Origin: Bacteroidales bacterium
Lineage (GTDB): Bacteria; Bacteroidota; Bacteroidia; Bacteroidales; UBA12481
Assembly: GCA_028707745.1 (NCBI GenBank)
Contig: JAQWAJ010000172.1
Location: 1 to 5,102 of the forward strand
Length of the DNA stretch: 5,102 bases
Direction of reading: 5' to 3'
A program made the position numbers and the translations under genes. The notes beneath the pieces were generated by a model. That model saw nothing but the letters and a program-made list of their open reading frames with translations. It was not told the origin of the DNA and ran no database searches. Below are positions 1 to 5,102 of this stretch, one piece after another. How positions within the stretch are numbered: position 1 is the stretch's first letter; each line of letters opens with the position of its first letter.

Positions 1-1
1 G

Positions 2-3000
2 TTTTGTGAACGGATTTTCGGACCGGTCAAGGATTATGAATGTCACTGCGGCAAATACAAACGTATCCGGTATAAGGGTATTATTTGTGACCGTTGCGGT
101 GTGGAAGTTACTGAAAAGAAAGTGCGCCGTGAACGTATGGGACATATATCCCTGACCGTTCCCGTTGCACATATCTGGTACTTCCGTTCACTACCGAACA
201 AGATCGGTTACCTTCTGGGATTACCATCCAAAAAGCTTGATTCCATTATCTATTATGAGAAATATGTGGTCATCAATGCGGGTATCAAAGAAGCTGACGG
301 TGTTAAGTTATATGATTTCCTGAGTGAGGAAGAGTATCTCGATATTATTGAATCACTGCCGAAGGAAAATCATTTGCTCGACGATTCCGACCCCAGAAAA
401 TTTGTTGCCGGAATGGGAGCTGAAGCTCTGTATAAATTACTGGAGAAGATTGACCTGGATGAATTGTCTTATGATTTAAGGCATCGTGCCGACAGTGAAT
501 CTTCACAACAGCGCAAGAGCGAGGCATTGAAAAGATTGCAGGTTGTTGAATCTTTCCGTACTTCAAAAGCTGTTAACCACCCTGAATGGATGATTGTTAA
601 GGTTGTACCGGTTATTCCACCGGAACTGAGGCCTTTGGTTCCTCTCGACGGTGGTCGTTTTGCCACCTCCGACCTTAACGATTTGTACCGCCGGGTAATC
701 ATCAGAAACAACCGGTTGAAAAGGTTGATCGAAATCAAAGCCCCTGAGGTAATTCTCCGTAACGAGAAACGCATGCTTCAGGAAGCTGTTGATTCATTGT
801 TCGATAATAGCCGGAAATCCAATGCTGTTAAAACCGATGCAAACCGTCCGCTGAAATCTTTGAGCGACAGTTTGAAGGGTAAACAGGGTCGGTTCCGTCA
901 AAACCTGTTGGGTAAACGTGTCGACTATTCCGCTCGTTCGGTTATCGTGGTTGGTCCTGAATTGAAACTGCATGAGTGCGGTTTGCCGAAGGACATGGCC
1001 GCTGAACTATACAAACCATTCATTATCAGAAAACTGATTGAAAGAGGTATTGTAAAAACGGTGAAATCTGCCAAAAAAATCGTTGACCGCAGGGATCCGG
1101 TTGTATGGGATATTCTCGAAAACGTACTGAAAGGTCATCCTGTTATGCTTAACCGTGCTCCTACTTTGCACAGATTGGGTATTCAGGCTTTCCAGCCAAA
1201 ACTGATTGAAGGTAAAGCTATTCAGCTGCATCCACTGGCCTGTACGGCTTTCAACGCCGACTTCGACGGTGACCAGATGGCTGTTCATCTTCCGCTTGGT
1301 AATGCTGCCATCCTGGAAGCTCAAATGCTGATGCTGGCTTCACACAATATTCTGAATCCGGCAAACGGTGCTCCTGTTACGGTTCCGTCACAGGACATGG
1401 TTCTCGGATTGTATTACATCACCAAAGGTCGATTAAGTACCGACAAAGAGCATGTAAAAGGCGACGGACTGGTATTCTATTCGCCTGAAGAGGTTATTAT
1501 CGCTCACAATGAAGGAGCAATTGACCTTCATGCCAACATCAAGGTAAAAACGAGGGATGTGGTTGATGGTCAGCAGGTTATGCGCCTGATCGAAACTACT
1601 GTTGGTCGTGTTCTCTTTAACGAAGTGGTTCCAATCGAAGTTGGTTACCTGAACGTCTTGCTGACTAAGAAGTCGTTAAGGGAAATCATTGGATTCGTTT
1701 TGAAGGAGTGCGGTACTGCAAAAACGGCAAAGTTCCTCGATGATATCAAGGAAATGGGCTTTATGGCTGCTTTCCATGGTGGTTTGTCGTTCAACTTACA
1801 TGATGTAATCGTTCCTGAAGAAAAGGATGAAATGGTAAAAGAAGGTTATGCTCAGGTTGATGAAGTTTTGAATAACTACAACATGGGTTTCATAACCAAC
1901 AATGAAAGATATAATCAGATCATTGATATCTGGACACATACGAATGCAAGATTGACCCAAACGGTTCTCGACAAACTGAAGTCCGACCGCCAGGGATTCA
2001 ATTCCATTTATATGATGCTTGATTCCGGGGCCCGTGGTTCGAAAGAACAGATTCGTCAGTTATGCGGGATGAGGGGTTTGATGGCGAAACCGCAGAAATC
2101 CACTTCGGCCGGTGCTGAAATCATTGAAAACCCGATTTTGTCGAACTTTAAAGAAGGCTTATCGGTTCTTGAATACTTCATCTCCACCCACGGTGCTCGT
2201 AAAGGTCTTGCCGATACGGCTCTGAAAACAGCTGATGCTGGTTATCTGACCCGTCGGTTGGTTGATGTTTCACATGACGTGATTGTATCGGAGGAAGACT
2301 GTGGTACGCTCCGCGGGCTGATTGCCACCGCCCTCAAGAATAATGAGGAAGTAGTCGAAAGCCTGTATGATCGTATTCTTGGTCGTGTTAGTCTGCATGA
2401 TATTTACCATCCAACTACCGGTGAACTGATTGTTGAATCCGGTGGTGAGATTACCGAGGCTGTTGCTCAGGTTATTGAAGAATCTCCGATTGAAAAAGTG
2501 GAAATTCGTTCGGTTCTTACCTGTGAGTCAAAATTTGGTGTTTGCACGAAATGTTACGGCAGGAGTCTGGCTACAGGCCGGTTAGCTCAAAATGGAGATG
2601 TTGTCGGGGTGATAGCTGCTCAATCAATCGGTGAACCTGGAACACAGTTGACGTTGCGTACGTTCCACGTTGGAGGTACTGCCTCGAACATCGCAACTGA
2701 ATCGAGCATCATTGCCCGCTACAATGGTCGTCTGGAATTCGACGAGTTAAGAACTGTCGATTTCAGTGATGGTGATGTCAAGGGCAAGGTGGTTATCGGA
2801 CGGTTGGCTGAAATGAGAATTGTCGACAAAAATACCGGTATCACACTAACCACACATAGCATTCCTTATGGCGCGAAAGTGTTTAAGGGTGAAGGTGAAG
2901 ATGTGGAAAAAGGCGATTTATTGTGCGAATGGGATCCTTTCAATGCGGTTATTGTTTCAGAAGCTGCCGGTAAGGTTGCTTTTGACAGTGTGATTGAAGG

Positions 3001-4123
3001 TATTACCTATCGGGATGAGTCGGATGAGCAGACCGGTTTCCGTGAAAAGGTTATTATCGAAACAAAAGATAAAACCAAAAACGCCGAGATCAAGATTCTG
3101 TCGAAAAACAATGAGCCTCTGAAAATCTATAACCTTCCGGTAGGTTCGCATATTTCTGTGACAGAAGGTACCTCCGTGAAAGCTGGTGAGATTCTGGTGA
3201 AAATTCCAAGATCGGCCAGTAAAGCTGGTGATATCACAGGTGGATTGCCAAGGGTTACTGAATTGTTTGAGGCCCGTAACCCGTCAAACCCGGCAGTTGT
3301 AGCCGAAATTGATGGAGAGGTTTCTTACGGTAAGGTAAAACGTGGTAACCGTGAGATCGTAGTTACTTCAAAGAGCGGTGAGGTTAAAAAATATCTGGTT
3401 TCTCTTTCGAAGCAGATTCTGGTTCAGCCGAACGATTATGTTCGTGCCGGTATTCCGTTATCTGACGGATCCATCACGCCATCTGACATTTTGTCGATCA
3501 AAGGCCCGACTGCCGTTCAGGAGTATATCGTGAATGAGGTACAGGAGGTTTACCGTATGCAGGGTGTGAAGATCAATGACAAACATTTTGAAGTCATTGT
3601 TCGCCAGATGATGCGCAAGGTTGTTATTGAAGATCCGGGTGATACCAAGTTCCTCGAAAAACAGATTGTTGACAAGATGGACGTTATGGAGGAGAATGAT
3701 TGGATCTATGGCAAGAAAGTGGTTCTTGAAGCTGGTGATTCTCAGACTGTTCGTCCCGGTATGATTATTTCGGCCCGCAAACTCCGTGATGAAAATTCGG
3801 TACTGAAACGCAAGGATTTAAGGATTACTGAAGCCCGCGATGCTGTTCCCGCAACCTCCAGTCAGATTCTGCAGGGTATAACACGTGCTGCATTGCAAAC
3901 CAGCAGCTGGTTATCAGCCGCTTCTTTCCAGGAAACGACCAAAGTGCTCAACGAGGCTGCCATTCTTGGAAAAGTTGATGAACTGAAGGGATTAAAAGAA
4001 AATGTTATTGTTGGTCACCTGATTCCGGCTGGTACCGGGAACCGCCTTTTCGAAAAGATCGTGGTGGGTTCTCTGGATGATTACGAGGCTCTTATGCAGG
4101 GAAAATCAACAGAAAACGAATAA
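2..4123 (+). CDS. rpoC: DNA-directed RNA polymerase subunit beta' (RpoC), 5'-truncated by window edge
   Basis: This is the largest catalytic subunit of RNA polymerase; with beta it forms the active-site cleft that synthesises all cellular RNA. The frame is open from base 2 and gives 1373 residues before TAA. Seen in order (fragment numbering): zinc-ribbon cysteines 14, 16, 29 and 32; the clamp coiled coil around 224-268, which contacts sigma in the family; the catalytic loop [12 protein letters not shown] at 418-429; the bridge helix about 727-756; a second zinc site at C767, C841, C848 and C851; the trigger loop from about 877, interrupted by a ~180-residue insertion; and a C-terminal region with FQETT and HLIPAGTG (1339-1346). 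The first zinc cysteines match E. coli C70/72/85/88, so about 56 N-terminal residues lie before the window. An internal GTG at 101 is not the start, because the zinc ribbon lies upstream of it in frame. No frameshift or internal stop is seen. rpoB is inferred upstream; the next gene begins 17 bases downstream. Identification is essentially certain. Confidence 0.99.
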   Translation, partial: FCERIFGPVKDYECHCGKYKRIRYKGIICDRCGVEVTEKKVRRERMGHISLTVPVAHIWYFRSLPNKIGYLLGLPSKKLDSIIYYEKYVVINAGIKEADGVKLYDFLSEEEYLDIIESLPKENHLLDDSDPRKFVAGMGAEALYKLLEKIDLDELSYDLRHRADSESSQQRKSEALKRLQVVESFRTSKAVNHPEWMIVKVVPVIPPELRPLVPLDGGRFATSDLNDLYRRVIIRNNRLKRLIEIKAPEVILRNEKRMLQEAVDSLFDNSRKSNAVKTDANRPLKSLSDSLKGKQGRFRQNLLGKRVDYSARSVIVVGPELKLHECGLPKDMAAELYKPFIIRKLIERGIVKTVKSAKKIVDRRDPVVWDILENVLKGHPVMLNRAPTLHRLGIQAFQPKLIEGKAIQLHPLACTAFNADFDGDQMAVHLPLGNAAILEAQMLMLASHNILNPANGAPVTVPSQDMVLGLYYITKGRLSTDKEHVKGDGLVFYSPEEVIIAHNEGAIDLHANIKVKTRDVVDGQQVMRLIETTVGRVLFNEVVPIEVGYLNVLLTKKSLREIIGFVLKECGTAKTAKFLDDIKEMGFMAAFHGGLSFNLHDVIVPEEKDEMVKEGYAQVDEVLNNYNMGFITNNERYNQIIDIWTHTNARLTQTVLDKLKSDRQGFNSIYMMLDSGARGSKEQIRQLCGMRGLMAKPQKSTSAGAEIIENPILSNFKEGLSVLEYFISTHGARKGLADTALKTADAGYLTRRLVDVSHDVIVSEEDCGTLRGLIATALKNNEEVVESLYDRILGRVSLHDIYHPTTGELIVESGGEITEAVAQVIEESPIEKVEIRSVLTCESKFGVCTKCYGRSLATGRLAQNGDVVGVIAAQSIGEPGTQLTLRTFHVGGTASNIATESSIIARYNGRLEFDELRTVDFSDGDVKGKVVIGRLAEMRIVDKNTGITLTTHSIPYGAKVFKGEGEDVEKGDLLCEWDPFNAVIVSEAAGKVAFDSVIEGITYRDESDEQTGFREKVIIETKDKTKNAEIKILSKNNEPLKIYNLPVGSHISVTEGTSVKAGEILVKIPRSASKAGDITGGLPRVTELFEARNPSNPAVVAEIDGEVSYGKVKRGNREIVVTSKSGEVKKYLVSLSKQILVQPNDYVRAGIPLSDGSITPSDILSIKGPTAVQEYIVNEVQEVYRMQGVKINDKHFEVIVRQMMRKVVIEDPGDTKFLEKQIVDKMDVMEENDWIYGKKVVLEAGDSQTVRPGMIISARKLRDENSVLKRKDLRITEARDAVPATSSQILQGITRAALQTSSWLSAASFQETTKVLNEAAILGKVDELKGLKENVIVGHLIPAGTGNRLFEKIVVGSLDDYEALMQGKSTENE
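41..97 (+). other. RpoC N-terminal zinc-binding ribbon (Zn1)
   Basis: Four cysteines in the pattern C-x-C-x12-C-x2-C (fragment residues 14, 16, 29, 32, in YECHCGKY and IICDRCGV) form the beta' zinc ribbon near the DNA/RNA exit side of the clamp. The spacing is the same as E. coli C70, C72, C85 and C88. All four ligands are intact, so this is a zinc-binding version, not one of the degenerate ones. Confidence 0.95.
1253..1288 (+). other. RpoC catalytic Mg2+-binding loop [12 protein letters not shown]
   Basis: The universally conserved motif has three aspartates (fragment D420, D422, D424, equivalent to E. coli D460, D462, D464) that hold the active-site magnesium for nucleotide addition. All three are present and the motif is unaltered, which indicates a functional polymerase gene. 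Confidence 0.98.
2300..2554 (+). other. RpoC second zinc-binding site (Zn2)
   Basis: The cysteines at fragment residues 767 (EEDCGT), 841, 848 and 851 ([13 protein letters not shown]) have spacings of 74, 7 and 3. These are exactly the spacings of E. coli C814, C888, C895 and C898, which form the structural zinc site near the secondary channel and bridge helix. All ligands are present. Confidence 0.93.
2678..3220 (+). other. Large lineage-specific insertion in the RpoC trigger loop (SI3-like)
   Basis: Between the trigger-loop N-terminal half ([10 protein letters not shown]) and the conserved continuation [18 protein letters not shown] lie about 180 residues. In polymerases without this insertion, such as those of Firmicutes, the two motifs are nearly adjacent. 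The length is close to that of E. coli SI3. The sequence is rich in alternating hydrophobic and polar residues with repeated 'G-D-L/I-L' and 'GxV' turns (for example VEKGDLL and VKAGEIL). This is consistent with tandem sandwich-barrel hybrid motif domains, as known for SI3. The boundaries are approximate and the fold is inferred, not computed. Confidence 0.8.
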
Positions 4124-4140
4124 ACAAGAAAGATTAAATT

Positions 4141-4464
4141 ATGTCAGATCAAGGAAAACCTGGAAATCAGATCAATATCGAGTTGAGTGAAGAAGTTGCT
4201 CAGGGAGTTTACTCAAACCTGGCCATCATTACTCATTCCAGCTCCGAGTTTGTTCTGGATTTCGTCAGGATCATGCCGGGATTACCGAAAGCAAAGGTTA
4301 AAAGCCGTGTGATCCTCACTCCTGAACATGCAAAGCGTTTACTGCTTGCACTTCAGGACAATATCCAAAAATACGAGTCTGTCAACGGGGTAATAAAAAA
4401 CGTTGAACGATCAGGGGGGCCAGTGATCCCCATGTCATTCGGCGGTCCAACCGCGGAGGCATAA
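4141..4464 (+). CDS. DUF3467 domain-containing protein, rpoC-linked, function unknown
   Basis: This is a 107-residue soluble protein with no signal peptide or membrane segment. It resembles the DUF3467 family, which has no established function. Visible elements are: a short polar N-terminus (1-10); probable beta strands at 11-15 (INIEL), 24-31, 35-44 (EFVLDFVRIM) and 52-59 (KVKSRVIL); an amphipathic helix at 61-78 (PEHAKRLLLALQDNIQKY); and a glycine/proline-rich tail ending in PMSFGGPTAEA. The alternation of strands then a helix suggests a small compact alpha/beta fold, but this is inference. The ATG at 4141 is 17 bases after the rpoC stop. Its leader is A-rich (AAGAAAG) without a strong Shine-Dalgarno, as is usual in Bacteroidota. 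No promoter is seen in the gap and a terminator follows the gene, so it is read as the last gene of the rpoBC transcript. From my knowledge of the phylum, this gene order recurs in Bacteroidota, which suggests but does not show a role tied to transcription. Family assignment is by recognition of the sequence. Confidence 0.88.
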   Translation: MSDQGKPGNQINIELSEEVAQGVYSNLAIITHSSSEFVLDFVRIMPGLPKAKVKSRVILTPEHAKRLLLALQDNIQKYESVNGVIKNVERSGGPVIPMSFGGPTAEA

Positions 4465-4471
4465 AAGAACT

Positions 4472-4500
4472 AGCCCTGCCTTTTGGCGGGGCTTTTTTTT
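4472..4500 (+). terminator. Rho-independent terminator of the rpoC-DUF3467 operon
   Basis: A 9-base-pair GC-rich stem is seen: AGCCCTGCC at 4472-4480 pairs with GGCGGGGCT at 4485-4493, with one T-G wobble. The loop is TTTT at 4481-4484, and an uninterrupted run of eight T follows (4493-4500). It begins 7 bases after the DUF3467 stop codon. This is a textbook intrinsic terminator, and it places the end of the rpoBC operon here. Confidence 0.93.
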
Positions 4501-4507
4501 ATATTTG
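4500..4507 (+). promoter_or_regulatory. Putative Bacteroidota-type -7 promoter box for etfB
   Basis: TATATTTG matches the TAnnTTTG -7 consensus recognised by the primary sigma factor of Bacteroidota. It lies 25 bases before the etfB ATG, which would give a leader of roughly 20 bases. The only upstream TTTG (4482-4485, in the terminator loop and stem) is 14 bases away, shorter than the usual 19-21 spacing. The -33 element is therefore weak or missing, and the call rests on the -7 box and its position. Confidence 0.55.
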
Positions 4508-4532
4508 TCCGCTGAAATTCAATCAATATTAT

Positions 4533-5102
4533 ATGAAGAATTTGAAAATCATTGTTTTAGCTAAACAAGTCCCTGATACTCGCAATGTTGGGAAGGATGC
4601 CATGAAAGCTGACGGGACCGTGAACAGGGGAGCTTTAGCAGCTATCTTCAATCCGGAAGATCTTAATGCACTTGAACAGGCGCTACGGATCAAAGACCGC
4701 TATCCTGATACAGAGATTGTCATTCTGACCATGGGGCCGGGACGGGCTGCTGAGATTATCAGAGAAGCCATATACCGGGGCGCTGATAAAGGGTATTTAT
4801 TGACTGACCGTTTATTTGCCGGTTCAGATACCCTGGCTACTTCCTATGCTCTATCAATGGCAATTCGTAAAATGGAACCCTATGACCTGGTTATTGCAGG
4901 CCGTCAGGCCATCGACGGTGATACGGCGCAGGTCGGTCCTCAGGTTGCAGAAAAGCTGGCATTGCCTCAGATAACCTATACTGAGGATATACAGGAAATT
5001 AATGATAGAGAGATCGTTATTAAGCGACGTTTGGAAAGAGGTGTGGAAGTGGTCACCGCAAAGTTGCCGGTTCTCATTACCGTTCATAATTCTGCTCCTG
5101 CC
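4533..5102 (+). CDS. etfB: Electron transfer flavoprotein subunit beta (EtfB/FixA family), 3'-truncated by window edge
   Basis: EtfB pairs with EtfA to form a soluble FAD-containing heterodimer that carries electrons between flavin dehydrogenases, such as acyl-CoA dehydrogenases, and their redox partners. The first 190 residues are present; family members usually run to about 260-290, so roughly the last third is missing. Signatures seen: an N-terminal strand plus KQVPDT (residues 6-16), FNPEDLNALEQAL (39-51), TMGP (66-69), a GADKGYLLTDR segment (83-93), GSDTLAT (97-103), the adenine-nucleotide/flavin-binding motif GRQAIDGDTAQVGP (123-136), and LPVLITV (178-184). The GDTAQVGP form resembles EtfB of anaerobes with electron-bifurcating ETFs (for example Megasphaera and Acidaminococcus), unlike the DDCNQTGQ form of mitochondrial-type ETF. 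The ATG at 4533 puts the first strand at the family's usual N-terminus; there is no Shine-Dalgarno and the leader is A/T-rich. It is separated from the rpoC operon by a terminator and probably has its own promoter. etfA is expected downstream. Confidence 0.96.
   Translation, partial: MKNLKIIVLAKQVPDTRNVGKDAMKADGTVNRGALAAIFNPEDLNALEQALRIKDRYPDTEIVILTMGPGRAAEIIREAIYRGADKGYLLTDRLFAGSDTLATSYALSMAIRKMEPYDLVIAGRQAIDGDTAQVGPQVAEKLALPQITYTEDIQEINDREIVIKRRLERGVEVVTAKLPVLITVHNSAPA

Noticed and set aside
345..774. Minus-strand ORFs of 73 and 101 codons
   Set aside because: They lie wholly inside conserved rpoC sequence, have no recognisable protein features and look like antisense shadows.
1007..1324. 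Minus-strand 105-codon ORF over the catalytic loop of rpoC
   Set aside because: It is antisense to the most conserved part of RpoC, with no family resemblance; its openness is explained by codon usage on the other strand.
2957..3151. Minus-strand 64-codon ORF with a hydrophobic Phe/Leu/Ile-rich stretch
   Set aside because: It is short and sits within the RpoC insertion. The hydrophobicity comes from reading Lys/Glu/Asp-rich codons in reverse, not from a membrane protein.
101..4123. GTG at 101 as the start of rpoC
   Set aside because: The same frame is open back to base 2 and encodes the conserved N-terminal zinc ribbon, so the real start is upstream of the window and the GTG is an internal valine.
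4472..4500. Bidirectional terminator
   Set aside because: The opposite-strand T-rich tract is interrupted and there is no convergent gene on the minus strand to terminate.
4482..4507. Full -33/-7 Bacteroidota promoter using TTTG at 4482-4485
   Set aside because: The spacing to the -7 box is only 14 bases instead of about 19-21, so only the -7 box is annotated.
4854..5087. Minus-strand 77-codon ORF near the right edge
   Set aside because: It is antisense to etfB, which has clear family motifs across the same bases.
1..5102. A novel defence, mobile or RNA-based system
   Set aside because: All but about 90 bases is coding sequence of rpoC, DUF3467 and etfB. I see no repeats, structured RNA, insertion-sequence ends or abrupt composition change.

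Overview
The window looks like a core-genome segment from a member of the Bacteroidota, probably an anaerobic or fermentative Bacteroidales-like lineage. Four observations support this. The RpoC has the long-lineage architecture with a large trigger-loop insertion and a short lineage-style insertion before the bridge helix. A DUF3467 gene follows rpoC directly. The gene starts have A/T-rich leaders without a clear Shine-Dalgarno sequence. A TAnnTTTG-type -7 promoter box precedes the last gene. The genus cannot be named from the sequence alone.

Layout, all on the + strand: (i) 2-4123 is the 3' 96% or so of rpoC, the beta' subunit of RNA polymerase; its first ~56 codons (by alignment to E. coli numbering) lie before the window, and rpoB is expected further upstream. 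(ii) After only 17 bases, 4141-4464 encodes a 107-residue DUF3467 protein of unknown function, almost certainly co-transcribed with rpoC. (iii) A strong intrinsic terminator at 4472-4500 closes that operon. (iv) A -7-like box at 4500-4507 directly abuts the terminator T-tract and probably starts a new transcript. (v) 4533-5102 is the first 190 codons of etfB, the beta subunit of an electron transfer flavoprotein, running off the right edge; etfA is expected next.

Two functional units therefore meet here: the end of the transcription-machinery (rpoBC) operon and the start of an electron-transfer (ETF) operon. They are separated by a compact 68-base terminator/promoter junction. There is no gene-free stretch longer than 68 bases, and I see no RNA gene, mobile element, CRISPR array or repeat family. 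I found no convincing undescribed system. The best leads are the rpoC-linked DUF3467 protein and the bifurcation-type sequence signature in EtfB.
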